Notes: a model not told the origin generated them from the sequence alone. 64,000 nt of DNA from an uncultured Candidatus Saccharibacteria bacterium (GCA_947302125.1 CAMYUL010000003.1:32580-96579); one strand, 5' to 3'; positions 9,637 through 20,856 are shown, counted from the first letter of the stretch. Program-made: numbers and translations.

Positions 9637-10650
9637 TTACTTCAGCCATTCCGGATTCTCAGTATACCAATCAATAGTCTTGATAATCCCATCCGCAAAC
9701 TTCGTCTCTGGCAACCACCCCAATTCCTTAGAAATCTTCGTCGGATCAATCGCATAACGAAGATCGTGGCCCTTTCTATCCGTCACAAACTCAATTAAAT
9801 CAAGCGGCTTACCCAGATGGTTCAAGATTAACGTCACGATGTCGATATTTTTCATCTCGTTATGACCGCCGATGCAGTACCTCTCACCCGCAGTAGCCGA
9901 GTGAAATACTCTGTCAATCGCCTTACAATGATCTTCAACATACAGCCAGTCACGGATGTTGATTCCCTGGCCATAGACCGGCACTTTCTCGTCCGCCAAA
10001 GCTTTACGAATCACCGTCGGAATCAGCTTCTCCTTATGCTGATACGGGCCGTAGTTATTCGAGCAGTTCGTAATATTCACATTCATCTTATACGTCTCAA
10101 AATATGCCCGCGCAATCATGTCTGAGCCCGCCTTTGAGGCCGAATATGGCGAATTTGGCTGAATCGACCGCTCCTCGTAGAAGTAATACTGGCGGCGCTC
10201 CTCATCAGACATCGAAGCTAGATCCACGCCCTCCGGAATTGGCGACAATGTGCCAAACACCTCATCTGTAGAAATATGTACGAATTTATTTGGCGATCCC
10301 TCGCCCCATTTCTTGCGCGCTACCTCTAGTAGTACATGCGTACCAAGCACATTAGTTTGCGTAAACACAAATGGCTCACGAATCGAATTATCCACGTGGC
10401 TTTCCGCCGCAAAATGAATCACTCCATCGATATTGAACTCGTCAAAAATCCGAGAAACCGTCGCCTCATCACAAATATCTCCCTGAATAAACTCAATCTG
10501 ATTGTGCACCGGATCAAGATTATGCAAGTTCCCGGCATAGGTCAACTTGTCAAGCACTACAATTTTATCTTCCGGGTATCTCGGCACATAATACTGCACA
10601 AAATTACTACCGATAAACCCTGCCGCCCCTGTTACTAAAATGTTGGCCAT
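9637..10650 (-). CDS. rfbB: dTDP-glucose 4,6-dehydratase
   Basis: ILVTGAAGFIGSNFVQYY, HISTDEVFG, YSASKAGSDM, NYGPYQHKEKLIP. Confidence 0.95.
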   Translation of the reverse strand: MANILVTGAAGFIGSNFVQYYVPRYPEDKIVVLDKLTYAGNLHNLDPVHNQIEFIQGDICDEATVSRIFDEFNIDGVIHFAAESHVDNSIREPFVFTQTNVLGTHVLLEVARKKWGEGSPNKFVHISTDEVFGTLSPIPEGVDLASMSDEERRQYYFYEERSIQPNSPYSASKAGSDMIARAYFETYKMNVNITNCSNNYGPYQHKEKLIPTVIRKALADEKVPVYGQGINIRDWLYVEDHCKAIDRVFHSATAGERYCIGGHNEMKNIDIVTLILNHLGKPLDLIEFVTDRKGHDLRYAIDPTKISKELGWLPETKFADGIIKTIDWYTENPEWLK

Positions 10651-11171
10651 TTTTGATCCTTTTCACTTAATATTAATTTTTCCTCGCCACCAATCTTATC
10701 TAGCGGCCAGTCAATTCCTACCGAATTCCACAAAATCCCGCCCTCATCATCTGGGTGATAGAAATCATCGCACTTGTACACAAATTCCGCCTCATCAGAC
10801 AGTACTAGAAATCCATGCGCAAATCCACGTGGAATAAAGAACTGTTTCTTATTCTCTGCTGACAGAATCACGCCGAAATATTTACCATAAGTCTCTGACC
10901 CCTCGCGAAGGTCCACTGCTACGTCATAGACTTCGCCGCGTACCACGCGCACTAGCTTCGCCTGCTGATAAGTCTTCTGAAAATGCAGGCCGCGAAGCAC
11001 ACCCTTAGACGACTTCGACTGATTATCCTGCACGAACTCGCAAGTCACCCCCACCTCTTCAAAATCACGCTTCGAGTACGTCTCCATGAAGTATCCGCGC
11101 GGGTCCTCAAACACCTTCGGCGTCAACACTAAGAGCCCATCAATACCAGTTTCTTCGCGGGAAATCGCCAT
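10635..11171 (-). CDS. rfbC: dTDP-4-dehydrorhamnose 3,5-epimerase
   Basis: PKVFEDPRGYFMETYS, LRGLHFQ, FFIPRGFAHGFLVLSD. Confidence 0.95.
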   Translation of the reverse strand: MAISREETGIDGLLVLTPKVFEDPRGYFMETYSKRDFEEVGVTCEFVQDNQSKSSKGVLRGLHFQKTYQQAKLVRVVRGEVYDVAVDLREGSETYGKYFGVILSAENKKQFFIPRGFAHGFLVLSDEAEFVYKCDDFYHPDDEGGILWNSVGIDWPLDKIGGEEKLILSEKDQKWPTF

Positions 11172-12052
11172 TATCTCTTCCTTTCCGCAAGATCATCAAG
11201 ATACTTGCCATAATCAGTCTTCATAAACGGCTGCGCCAGCTCTTTTAGCTGCGCACGCGTAATCCAGCCGTTCTCATAAGCCAGCTCATCTGGCGAGCAC
11301 ACCTGGAGCCCCTGGCGCTTCTCAATCGTCTGCACAAATTGCGCAGTCTCGAGTAGTGCATCATGCGTACCCGTATCAAACCATGCCATGCCACGATCGA
11401 GCTTCTCGACCTTCAGGCGGCCATCATTAAGGTAAGCCTCCTGCACCGAAGTAATTTCAATCTCGCCGCGCGCACTTGGCTTTACATTCTTAGCAATCTC
11501 CGATACGCCCTTCGGGAAGAAATATAGCCCCGGAATTGCCAGATCAGACTTTGGCTCCTCCGGCTTCTCTTCAATCGAGAGCGCGTTGCCCTCAGCGTCG
11601 CATTCCACCACGCCGTATCTGCGCGGGTCCTTTACTCTGTAACCAAACACCGTCGCATCATCCACGCGTGAGCTTGCCCGGGTCAAAATCCTCTGTAAAT
11701 TCTCGCCATAGAACAAATTATCGCCTAAGATCAGCGCCACCGGGTCATCGCCAATAAATTCCTCGCCCACGATAAACGCGTCCGCCAGCCCCCTCGGCGA
11801 CTCCTGAATCTTATACTCAATCGTCATCCCCCACTTCTTGCCGTCACCAAGCAAATTCTTAAAAATCTCATTGTCGCGCGGCGTGGTAATGATCAAAATC
11901 TCCCTGATTCCTGCCAGCATCAAGGTATACAGCGGATAATAAATCATTGGCTTGTCATAGACTGGCATAATCTGCTTAGAAATCGCCAACGTCAACGGAT
12001 AAAGTCGTGTGCCGCTTCCCCCCGCCAAGATAATTCCTTTTCTATTGATCAT
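11171..12052 (-). CDS. rfbA: Glucose-1-phosphate thymidylyltransferase
   Basis: [37 protein letters not shown]. Confidence 0.97.
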   Translation of the reverse strand: MINRKGIILAGGSGTRLYPLTLAISKQIMPVYDKPMIYYPLYTLMLAGIREILIITTPRDNEIFKNLLGDGKKWGMTIEYKIQESPRGLADAFIVGEEFIGDDPVALILGDNLFYGENLQRILTRASSRVDDATVFGYRVKDPRRYGVVECDAEGNALSIEEKPEEPKSDLAIPGLYFFPKGVSEIAKNVKPSARGEIEITSVQEAYLNDGRLKVEKLDRGMAWFDTGTHDALLETAQFVQTIEKRQGLQVCSPDELAYENGWITRAQLKELAQPFMKTDYGKYLDDLAERKR

Positions 12053-12067
12053 TTTGCTCCTTCCCTT

Positions 12068-13033
12068 TTACTTAATTAGCTTGCCTTCTCTTCGTAAATA
12101 CTCTGCTAACGCTGGGCTCCAATGACGGATTGCTATGCCAGCATCAGCTAGCTTCTGCTTACTCATCTGCGAGTTCTTCGGCCGTGGCGCCACCTTATAT
12201 TCTTCGCCTTTCTCTGCCGCCCGCGCCATCGCTTGCTGCTCATACTCCTCAGAAGAAACGCCTACCACCTTGCAATTTACCCCCGCCTGGCGATAAATTT
12301 CCTCTGTAAATTCAGCCCAAGTCGTAAAGCCAAGATTTGTCGCATTATAAATCCCAAACGGAATGTTCTTAGAAACTGCCTGGTAGATAATATCCGCTAG
12401 ATCCTCAGCGTATGTCGGACTACCGTGCTGGTCATTAACCACAGTTACCTCATCACGCCCCTCGGCCACAGTCAACATTGTCCGAACAAAATTTTTACCC
12501 TGCCCGTACAACCAAGCCGTCCGAAAGATATAGAATCTATCCGTATTCTCGGCAATCTTTTCCTCGCCGTGCAACTTCGTAATACCATACACCGACTGCG
12601 GTTCCTTCGGATCATCCTCAGAATATTCCTCAGTCACCGGCTTAATTCCGCCAAACACATAGTCGGTAGAAATGTGTACTAGCACCGCACCTGCCTCCTT
12701 AGCCATCTTTGCAAGATTGGCCGGGCCATCGGCATTAATCTTCTCTGCCAGCTCCGCGTTTAGCTCCGCCGCATCGACGTTAGTGTACGCTGCGCAGTTG
12801 ATAATCACCTCTGGGCGAGCCTCAGAAATCACTCTAGAAACTGCCTCAAAATCTGTAATATCAAGTCCAATTGTCGCCAATTTTTCTACCGTCTCTCCAT
12901 GAGTCACCTCAATTTCTCCAGGAACAACATCGGTCAAAACCAGCTCATTTTCTGCACCTTCAGCGTCGCGCAAGAACCTTTCGCGCACCGCCTGTGCTAA
13001 CATCCCCTTAGCCCCCGTGATCAAAATTTTCAT
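12068..13033 (-). CDS. rfbD: dTDP-4-dehydrorhamnose reductase
   Basis: MKILITGAKGMLAQAV, HISTDYVFGG, YGITKLHGE. Confidence 0.93.
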   Translation of the reverse strand: MKILITGAKGMLAQAVRERFLRDAEGAENELVLTDVVPGEIEVTHGETVEKLATIGLDITDFEAVSRVISEARPEVIINCAAYTNVDAAELNAELAEKINADGPANLAKMAKEAGAVLVHISTDYVFGGIKPVTEEYSEDDPKEPQSVYGITKLHGEEKIAENTDRFYIFRTAWLYGQGKNFVRTMLTVAEGRDEVTVVNDQHGSPTYAEDLADIIYQAVSKNIPFGIYNATNLGFTTWAEFTEEIYRQAGVNCKVVGVSSEEYEQQAMARAAEKGEEYKVAPRPKNSQMSKQKLADAGIAIRHWSPALAEYLRREGKLIK

Positions 13034-13039
13034 AGTACT

Positions 13040-13045
13040 ATTATA
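13040..13045 (-). promoter_or_regulatory. -10 box TATAAT 6 nt upstream of rfbD ATG (leaderless)
   Basis: Minus strand TATAATAGTACTATG. Confidence 0.6.
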
Positions 13046-13083
13046 CTACAAAATTACCTCAAAATAAATTGCTTCCGCTTCGT

Positions 13084-14391
13084 CTAATCCCTAGAAAACA
13101 GGTCACGCGTATAGACCTTACCCGGCACATCAGAGAGTTCGTCTTCCATCCTGTTTGCCAGAATCACTGAGCATCTATTCTTAAACTCAGAGAGGTCTTT
13201 TATTACTTCAAGCTCCGCCACCCCACCAGCATTATCTACCGTGCCATCGCCATCCACGTCTGCTTTTACCCCATGAATCTCAAACGTATCAGCACTAATC
13301 GTCGGCTCATAAATCACCACCTTCTTCTGCGCCGTGAGAAGCTTCGCGATAATGTCCTGAATTGCGCTCGAGCGGAAATTATCCGAACCAGCCTTCATCG
13401 TTAAACGATACACACCGATAGTCTCCGGCTGCATCTCCAAAATCTCATCCACTATAAACTGTTTACGCGTCTCATTCGCCTTCACGATTGCCTCAATCAA
13501 GTTCTGCGGCACATTGGCGTAATTAGCCAATAGCTGCTTTGTATCTTTCGGTAGACAATACCCGCCATACCCAAACGACGGGTTATTATAATAATCGCCA
13601 ATTCGCGGATCTAGACACACGCCCTTAATGATCTCGCGCGCGTTCAGCCCCTTCACATCCGCATAAGTATCTAGCTCATTAAAGTAAGAAACGCGTAGTG
13701 CCAAATAGGTATTTGCAAACAACTTCACCGCCTCGGCTTCCGTACTTCCCATAAACATCACCGGCACGTCTTCAGAAAGCGCCGCCTCGGTGAGAAGCTC
13801 AGCGAACTTCCGCCCAGCCCGCATCATTAGCCCCTCTTCCTGTCCAACGATCATATCGGCATTCTCCCCCTCAATCTTTCCCCCTACCTCTTCTCTAGAA
13901 CCGACAATAATACGCGATGGATATAAATTATCATACAGCGCCTTCCCTTCTCTCAAAAATTCCGGCGAGAAGAAAATCGTCATTTCTGGATATTGTTCCC
14001 TCATCCTTCTTACAAACCCAACCGGAATGGTAGACTTAATCACCACCGCCGCATTGTTTGTCTGAGCATACATCCTAGAAACCTTGCTCAAAATATCTTC
14101 CACAGAAGACGTATCAAAGAAATTTAACTCCGAATCGTAATTTGTCGGCGTAGAAATAATTACAAATTCCGCACCAGAAAACGCTTCTTCATAGTCTAGT
14201 GTCGCCCGCAGATTTAGATCCTTCTCTGCAAAGAACTTCTCAATATATTCATCCTTAATCGGCGCCTCGCGACGATTAATCATTTCCACTTTTTCCGGAA
14301 TAATATCTAGTGCCACCACCTCGTGTCGCTGTGATAACAACGTCGCAAGACTGAGACCCACATATCCCGTACCAGCAATCGCAATTTTCAT
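13084..14391 (-). CDS. ugd: UDP-glucose 6-dehydrogenase family
   Basis: MKIAIAGTGYVGLSLATLLS, FSPEFLREGKALYDNLYPSRIIVG, FGYGGYCLPKDTKQL. Confidence 0.9.
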   Translation of the reverse strand: MKIAIAGTGYVGLSLATLLSQRHEVVALDIIPEKVEMINRREAPIKDEYIEKFFAEKDLNLRATLDYEEAFSGAEFVIISTPTNYDSELNFFDTSSVEDILSKVSRMYAQTNNAAVVIKSTIPVGFVRRMREQYPEMTIFFSPEFLREGKALYDNLYPSRIIVGSREEVGGKIEGENADMIVGQEEGLMMRAGRKFAELLTEAALSEDVPVMFMGSTEAEAVKLFANTYLALRVSYFNELDTYADVKGLNAREIIKGVCLDPRIGDYYNNPSFGYGGYCLPKDTKQLLANYANVPQNLIEAIVKANETRKQFIVDEILEMQPETIGVYRLTMKAGSDNFRSSAIQDIIAKLLTAQKKVVIYEPTISADTFEIHGVKADVDGDGTVDNAGGVAELEVIKDLSEFKNRCSVILANRMEDELSDVPGKVYTRDLFSRD

Positions 14392-14398
14392 AACCTTA

Positions 14399-14404
14399 AT
14401 TATA
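14399..14404 (-). promoter_or_regulatory. -10 box TATAAT 7 nt upstream of ugd ATG (leaderless)
   Basis: Minus strand TATAATTAAGGTTATG. Confidence 0.6.
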
Positions 14405-14432
14405 GCTTACTAACTCTAAATAATCAATTTCG

Positions 14433-15401
14433 CTACGCTTGTTGATTACTTTTACGCCACTCTACAAATTTTTCAATCCCCTCTTTGAAACTCCACTTTG
14501 GCTCGTACCCAAGCAAGCTCTTCGCCTTAGTTACATCCGCATAAGTTCTATCAACGTCTCCAGGCTGCATTGGCATCTGCTTAATCTTAGGCTCAACACC
14601 TAGAACCTCGCCAATCGTCGCGATCATTTCTTTAAGAGTGATTGGGTTATTGCTGCCAAGATTAATAACCTCGTATACATCACTATTAGCAGTTATATAA
14701 TCAAACGCCCTACAAATCCCATCCACAATATCGTCGACATATGTATAGTCACGATAAGTTGACCCATCGCCATACATTGTAATTTCCTCACCATTCAACA
14801 TCATCCGAGTAAATTTGTTGATCGCTAGATCTGGACGCTGCTTCGGACCGTACACCGTAAAGAAACGTAGCATAATAATATTCATATTGAACAACTTATG
14901 GTACACATGGGCCATCACTTCATTTGCCTTCTTCGTAGCCGCATATGGCGAGATTGCATAATCTACAATCATATCTTCCCTAAATGGCACTTCCTTGCAA
15001 TTCCCGTATACGGAGCTAGAGGAAGCCATCACAAGGTTCTTTACACCATGTGTCTTCGCCTGTTCCAAAACATTCTGCGTGCCTATGCCATTTACGTCTT
15101 GATATAGCATCGGGTCTTCTATTGAAGGACGCACCCCAGCCATTGCCGCAAGATGCATCACTACATCGATTTGGTTCTCGTCAAAAACCCTCTTTAGTCC
15201 AGAAACGTCCCTAATATCAACTTGGTACACGGTAAAATTTGGATTTTCCAAAAACGGCTTAATATTCGCCTTCTTCAGTTCAGGGTCATAAAAATCACAA
15301 AAATTATCTACAATTACGACCTTATTCCCCTCCTTGAGCAGCCTCTCAACTAATGTTGAACCTATAAACCCGGCTCCGCCAGTAATCAGATATGTTTTCA
15401 T
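14433..15401 (-). CDS. NAD-dependent sugar epimerase (UDP-glucuronate 4-epimerase-like)
   Basis: YLITGGAGFIGSTLVERLL, MASSSSVYGN, YAATKKANEVMAH, FFTVYGPKQRPD. Confidence 0.88.
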   Translation of the reverse strand: MKTYLITGGAGFIGSTLVERLLKEGNKVVIVDNFCDFYDPELKKANIKPFLENPNFTVYQVDIRDVSGLKRVFDENQIDVVMHLAAMAGVRPSIEDPMLYQDVNGIGTQNVLEQAKTHGVKNLVMASSSSVYGNCKEVPFREDMIVDYAISPYAATKKANEVMAHVYHKLFNMNIIMLRFFTVYGPKQRPDLAINKFTRMMLNGEEITMYGDGSTYRDYTYVDDIVDGICRAFDYITANSDVYEVINLGSNNPITLKEMIATIGEVLGVEPKIKQMPMQPGDVDRTYADVTKAKSLLGYEPKWSFKEGIEKFVEWRKSNQQA

Positions 15402-16909
15402 TTCCCTTCCCTCTTTATTATTTTTTTCATCATCTCGCCTAATTGTTTAACGTCCTTATGATAACAAACCGCATTTATAATCGCTACCTCCGGCACAACT
15501 ATAGCTACTACCATTATAGCATTCTTGAGCCATTCCCAGTACGAAGCCATCTCCGTCTTGACGAAAAGATTACAGACCAACACACCAATAATACTCTCCA
15601 CCGCAATTACCAGAATCCACGAGAACGACTTCCATACGCTTCTCTTCAAAATATACTTAGAATTGTGATACATAAATTCTACCATTCGGATAGCCATTGC
15701 CACGATGGTACCAATTGCCACACCTATAATTCCAAAATGGAACACCAATATTACGGACAAAATAATATTAGTAATCGCCTCAATCCACGCTCCCCTTCTA
15801 GTCTCCTTGAAATGTCCCGCCGCTAGCGTAACAGAGCTATACGGCATCTTTATTGCCCAAAGGAACTCCGAAATCGTAATCAACACGCCAAAGATTGGCC
15901 TCACATAATCCGCATCTGTTACACCATTCATATAAACACTTACAAACGGCGTTATCAAGACAATCGTACATATAAACAATATCGTCGCCACGGTATGGTA
16001 GAATAATTCATATGCGGAAAATCTCCGATTTAGCGTCTCATGCTCTTTCTTCGCCATCATATCACCAAACGAAGCGTCTATGCCTAGGCTAAATGCCTGT
16101 ATAATATTTTTCACCCCCTTTATGATCACCATATATATCGAATAAACCGACACTTCCTTCAGTGTACTAAAAATCGTCAACACCATGACGTCCGTATTGC
16201 CATGTATCACCGCCGCAATATGCTGTACTAACCCGTCCCATTTTTGCTTTATGACATAACCACTCTTTGCATTACTAATTTTAATTCCATATTTTTTCTT
16301 TACGTATCCACTATATAACAACGGCCTTGCAACAAAGATAATCGCCGTCGCAATCTTTACGATCTGAATACTAAACCCAAACTTAATCAGCAATACTACC
16401 ACAATCGTATTTAGTAGAGTTGTACCGATCTGCACCGCAGATGAAATATACGTTCTTTGCCCAGCCTGTAGATACAGCTGGTACGTCATACCGAAGAAAT
16501 ACTCCGTAAATGTTCCCACGGCCATAATTACAAGCAACGATATTGTAAACAATGGCTCAAATTGATTCTCTACTAGCAACGGATACACTACACACAGTAC
16601 AGCGATATATATCAAGAAAAATCCAGCCACAATTCGGAAAAACTTCTCGGCTGACTTTAAAATACTTTCAATAGTAGATTTGTCGTTCTTGGCGATCGGC
16701 TTATACAGTATAGACTTCACTACCGGCCCAAAACCAGATTCTAGAAGTGTGATATAGGCCAAAAATTGAGTAATAGAATTAACCAAGCCGTTAACTTCGG
16801 AGCCGTACGCGGAAATGATCAACCTTGGTACTACAAACCCATAAACTATCATTACCGCCTGCAAAAGAAGCGAAGTTACGATATTCTTAGCAGCATTTTT
16901 ACTACGCAT
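15398..16909 (-). CDS. Polysaccharide flippase (Wzx/MATE-like)
   Basis: Many TM helices; N-terminal KNIVTSLLLQAVMIVYGFVVPRLIISAYGSEVNGLVNSI. Confidence 0.85.
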   Translation of the reverse strand: MRSKNAAKNIVTSLLLQAVMIVYGFVVPRLIISAYGSEVNGLVNSITQFLAYITLLESGFGPVVKSILYKPIAKNDKSTIESILKSAEKFFRIVAGFFLIYIAVLCVVYPLLVENQFEPLFTISLLVIMAVGTFTEYFFGMTYQLYLQAGQRTYISSAVQIGTTLLNTIVVVLLIKFGFSIQIVKIATAIIFVARPLLYSGYVKKKYGIKISNAKSGYVIKQKWDGLVQHIAAVIHGNTDVMVLTIFSTLKEVSVYSIYMVIIKGVKNIIQAFSLGIDASFGDMMAKKEHETLNRRFSAYELFYHTVATILFICTIVLITPFVSVYMNGVTDADYVRPIFGVLITISEFLWAIKMPYSSVTLAAGHFKETRRGAWIEAITNIILSVILVFHFGIIGVAIGTIVAMAIRMVEFMYHNSKYILKRSVWKSFSWILVIAVESIIGVLVCNLFVKTEMASYWEWLKNAIMVVAIVVPEVAIINAVCYHKDVKQLGEMMKKIIKREGK

Positions 16910-16923
16910 TAACTCTAATTATA

Positions 16924-17820
16924 TCACTCTATCGGCAGCTTTATCAAATCGCCCAACCTGTAATCCCACTCTTTTGGGCTAAATTTTTCGAAACCAGCCC
17001 CAGGGTAGAATGTTATCTCGCCGAACTTTACAACCCCTGGTCTTGGGTTATAAAAATCTATCCTCACAAAAGACATCCCCTTAGCTAAACGTTCCGACAA
17101 TTCTATCATCTTTTCCAAATCTGGAGGTTTTGGAATGCTTACAGTTGACTTTGGATACTTTCTTTCAAACGGCAATACGTTCCAGTCTCTGTCAAAGAAA
17201 GTCACCTTTAGGCCGTCCTTAGAGAATCTATCGGTACACGTAAAGATACACTTAACCTCCCCACCAAAACACATGAATTTATAGTCGGTCAATTCTTCAC
17301 GATCGTCATCCGTCATGCACTCCTCGATCAAAATTCTTGGCTTTATGCTTTTATATGGCCATTCCCTCGAAACATAATAAAAATTCTTCTTTAGGCCTGT
17401 TTCTATTTTCCGCCTAGCCTTAGCCAAATCCAAATCTTTTCTATCCCTACATACAATTAGCCCGCCAGAGTCATGTGAGCACTTTATTACAAACTGTTCC
17501 GGGAGCTGCCAAAGATTAATCTCGTCAAAATGGTCACAGGTACTAATTGTTGGTATTATATACTCTTCCCCTATCTTCTCCGCCACATATTTCTTTGCTT
17601 CGATCTTATCTACCATCCGCGCATACTCCGGCTTTCTATCATGTAGCTTTAGCCACTGTATCTTTTCATTAAAAGTCTTTGGGTGTCTCAAATTGAGTTT
17701 ATACCCCATCATATCTTTAAATTTCAATTTAAGAAAAAGCCTATCACTAAGTAGTGGAACTCTTTTATCCAATGCAAGCAGCAACTTTCCCGGGTTTCGA
17801 AGATACCTTAAAGCTTTCAT
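16924..17820 (-). CDS. TupA-like ATP-grasp glycosyltransferase
   Basis: MGYKLNLRHPKTFNEKIQWLKLHDR, FVIKCSHDSGG, FVRIDFYNPRPGVVKFGEITFYPGAGFEKFSP. Confidence 0.85.
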   Translation of the reverse strand: MKALRYLRNPGKLLLALDKRVPLLSDRLFLKLKFKDMMGYKLNLRHPKTFNEKIQWLKLHDRKPEYARMVDKIEAKKYVAEKIGEEYIIPTISTCDHFDEINLWQLPEQFVIKCSHDSGGLIVCRDRKDLDLAKARRKIETGLKKNFYYVSREWPYKSIKPRILIEECMTDDDREELTDYKFMCFGGEVKCIFTCTDRFSKDGLKVTFFDRDWNVLPFERKYPKSTVSIPKPPDLEKMIELSERLAKGMSFVRIDFYNPRPGVVKFGEITFYPGAGFEKFSPKEWDYRLGDLIKLPIE

Positions 17821-18632
17821 CGTTTCTCCTTATGCAATGTCACTCTTACTAATGGATTCTTATATACATTGTCACCCAAACTTCCGACATCATTAAACTC
17901 GTAACCGAGCTTCCATACCACATACGGCAATGCTATCTGGTCTCTCATCGATTCAGATTTCAAAAACTCCTCCCACCATGCATTCAAGATCTTTTCCGCG
18001 CTCTTGCTATGTAAGTCGGTAGCAATTACGTTGCACTCGTACAGCCCAAATTCCCTAGGGAATCCTTCCTTCTTATATCTTGCGCCCTGCTCGTTCAATT
18101 TCCGTGCATTACCTTTCTTCAAAATCTTACAAGCTTTTATTTCCTTATACACAGAATCTCTTCTTTGATGTCTATGAAATGCTAACCCAGTCTTTTTATC
18201 GATGCCAGGTAGCATCTTTCTAATATCGCCTAAAACTTCTATATTCCCATCAATGTATATCGAATAGTCATACTTCCCTCCAAAAAGTTCAAACGGATGA
18301 AATTTCATATACCTGTTCCGCAATATATTATTGCCCAATGTCTCATCCTCCGGCATCTCACGAATTTTCCAACCATTACGCATCTTCTCGCCTTTAGCCC
18401 CATCTACATATGCAACAAAATCAACATCTTCTATTTTAGGAGCCGAAAGCAGATCATCATACCCGCCAGTGATACTCGTGTAGACCACAGCCTTACCCAC
18501 CTTATCCCAGTCCTCGTCTTGGTGCTGGTAGTTATTTTCCTTTTCGTCATGGCTAAGCATAGAAATTCTAACAATGTTATAGCCCGTCCTAATTTTTCTC
18601 TTTATCGCCCGGAACATTTTATACCTTTCCAA
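17817..18632 (-). CDS. DUF616/TOD1-like glycosyltransferase
   Basis: KAVVYTSITGGYDDLL, FGGKYDYSIYIDGNIEV, LAFHRHQRRDSVYKEI. Confidence 0.75.
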   Translation of the reverse strand: MERYKMFRAIKRKIRTGYNIVRISMLSHDEKENNYQHQDEDWDKVGKAVVYTSITGGYDDLLSAPKIEDVDFVAYVDGAKGEKMRNGWKIREMPEDETLGNNILRNRYMKFHPFELFGGKYDYSIYIDGNIEVLGDIRKMLPGIDKKTGLAFHRHQRRDSVYKEIKACKILKKGNARKLNEQGARYKKEGFPREFGLYECNVIATDLHSKSAEKILNAWWEEFLKSESMRDQIALPYVVWKLGYEFNDVGSLGDNVYKNPLVRVTLHKEKR

Positions 18633-19524
18633 ACCTTAGGGCTATTTTGTACGCTAAATTAGTATCTGCCTTTTCAGTCTTGTATCCTTTGTCACTGAGC
18701 ACCATTTTCCTGGCCTTCTTGCTTACACGATACTCCGCCAAAGCTTTCAGCCACTCCTTATCTGACTCATACATTGAGTCAGCATATCCCTTTAGAATTT
18801 CCTTTGCAACTTTTTCTCTTGTATGATCCGGGTTGAAGAACTTCGTAAATCTCCTCCTTACCTTCGACAAAACTCCGTCATTTGCTCCAATTACGTTCCC
18901 CCCATGCTGGCGATATTTGATATACGCATTATTGTCATAAATCGCTTCGCCTTTTACCGCCAGACAAACTCTATAAATCCACGAATCGTGCATCTCTAAA
19001 TACTTCGGCTGGTATTTCAGGACCTCGTCACGCAGGCTAGCATTAAACACCATTGTACAACCGGTTGCTATATTTCTCACTATGCTGGATTTAAAAGATA
19101 CCACCGGAACAACCAGGTCAGACATTCTACCATTTTCCAAATGTTCATCCACAATTTCCTTGTTGCTAAAATATACTGCCGGGACACCTTTTTTAGCAGT
19201 TGCTAGCTTCTTTACTGCCACGCTCAATTTTTCTGGCATCCAATAATCGTCTTGGTCAGAAAATGCATAATAATCATACTTACCTGCCTTATTCAGTAGA
19301 TCCAAGAAACTTCTTGCTGGACCCAAATTCCCACCATCATACCAATCTAGCAATTTCTTCTCTTTATACTCATTTAAAATCGCAATTGTACCGTCACTAG
19401 ACCCGTCGTCGCGGACCAACAAATCAACCTTTACATCCTCCTGGGCCAAAATAGAGTCTATCTGCTCACGCAAATATTTTTCCCCATTGTACGTCGACAT
19501 CAAAACTCTAATTTTTGCTCTCAT
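18619..19524 (-). CDS. GT2 glycosyltransferase (rhamnosyltransferase-like)
   Basis: VLMSTYNGEKYLREQIDSILAQ, VRDDGSSDGT, YYAFSDQDDYW. Confidence 0.92.
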   Translation of the reverse strand: MRAKIRVLMSTYNGEKYLREQIDSILAQEDVKVDLLVRDDGSSDGTIAILNEYKEKKLLDWYDGGNLGPARSFLDLLNKAGKYDYYAFSDQDDYWMPEKLSVAVKKLATAKKGVPAVYFSNKEIVDEHLENGRMSDLVVPVVSFKSSIVRNIATGCTMVFNASLRDEVLKYQPKYLEMHDSWIYRVCLAVKGEAIYDNNAYIKYRQHGGNVIGANDGVLSKVRRRFTKFFNPDHTREKVAKEILKGYADSMYESDKEWLKALAEYRVSKKARKMVLSDKGYKTEKADTNLAYKIALRFGKV

Positions 19525-19527
19525 TTT

Positions 19528-20856
19528 TTATTCAATCCTCTTTTTTTCATCAGCGCCCGATATATTATAGCCAACCAATATGTAGTAGAGCATCATAATC
19601 TTTGACGCAATGAAGATATCAATAAAGACCGCCGTCATCAGCAGCGCCATTGTACTATACACCACCATAATATATGTGGTCTTCTTCTTTTTGTCCAAGT
19701 TTTTTAGTATAGTAGCAATGAACACTAACCATAACGTCAAGCCCAGCACGCCACTCTCGGCTAATAGTCTAACATAATTTCCATCTGCAGCTTCCGACGC
19801 AGCCGATGGGCCACAACCGATAACTGGAGACTCCATAAAATCATTAAATAACGCAATCCACTTTCTAATCCTAATGTTATAGGAAGTGTCACCAGCCTGA
19901 GCAGATACATTAGTACTAGGCGGCTTACCACCACTTTCTGTTGTGCTTTCAACTTCTTCAATCGCACCCTTTGTACTCTCGACAATATCCGAAGTTTTTA
20001 TCGAAGCAAATCGGTTCATTAATGTGTTACCTTGAGCCAACGTGACTGTCACCACCGCCATACACAAAATCAAAATTACATTCCGTGCAAGAGCCTTTCT
20101 CTCTTTCCCATACTTTGCCATCTTCAAAAAGTCTCTTGCAATCAACCAGCCAATCAATACTGCTAGCACTATAAGCGATGACCTAGATTGCGACAATAAT
20201 ACGCCTGCCAGTGCAGCCAAAACTGCCACGCCGTAGAAGAAGACTTTCTTCCCCTCTAGGAACATATACAAACAGACTGGCGCCACCATTGTCAAGAAAC
20301 CAGAGAATTCATATGGACCATTAAATGTCGACCATACTCTGCTCCCTCGACTAGTCACCATAGCTCCATCTTTAAGCGCACCAAGCACCCCAAAATACTG
20401 CAAGAATCCTATTGCCACATGAATCAACAAACACCATACTATGAAGTGGAATAGCTTATCTTCCTTGCCATATTTTTTGCCAAACATAATGCCGACTATT
20501 ATGAACAAGAAATATTCTAGGTTTCTTATGCAGAACAATAAACCATGCGCAACATTTATATATCCATTAATTGCACCAAATATCGTACTAATGACCGTCA
20601 GTATAAAGAACACGGAAAATACCTGAGAAATTTTTCTGAGCGATGCGTTCTTAGTAGTAATTCTGTCTTTCTTTTCTTTACGCATCTCTTTTACAAAAAC
20701 GACTAGCAGGAATAATGCGATCATAAAATCTTCAGCGCGAATGCCAATATATGTCCCCGGTACATTGATAAGGTTAAACTTCGGGAACATCAGTACGAAT
20801 CCCAAAATCAGAAAGTAGATTATTTGCCCGAAGCTAAGTTTTCGAATTTTATTCAT
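19528..20856 (-). CDS. O-antigen polymerase/ligase-like (Wzy/WaaL)
   Basis: About 10 TM helices, SQSRSSLIVLAV, large extracytoplasmic loop before SPVIGCGPSA. Confidence 0.8.
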   Translation of the reverse strand: MNKIRKLSFGQIIYFLILGFVLMFPKFNLINVPGTYIGIRAEDFMIALFLLVVFVKEMRKEKKDRITTKNASLRKISQVFSVFFILTVISTIFGAINGYINVAHGLLFCIRNLEYFLFIIVGIMFGKKYGKEDKLFHFIVWCLLIHVAIGFLQYFGVLGALKDGAMVTSRGSRVWSTFNGPYEFSGFLTMVAPVCLYMFLEGKKVFFYGVAVLAALAGVLLSQSRSSLIVLAVLIGWLIARDFLKMAKYGKERKALARNVILILCMAVVTVTLAQGNTLMNRFASIKTSDIVESTKGAIEEVESTTESGGKPPSTNVSAQAGDTSYNIRIRKWIALFNDFMESPVIGCGPSAASEAADGNYVRLLAESGVLGLTLWLVFIATILKNLDKKKKTTYIMVVYSTMALLMTAVFIDIFIASKIMMLYYILVGYNISGADEKKRIE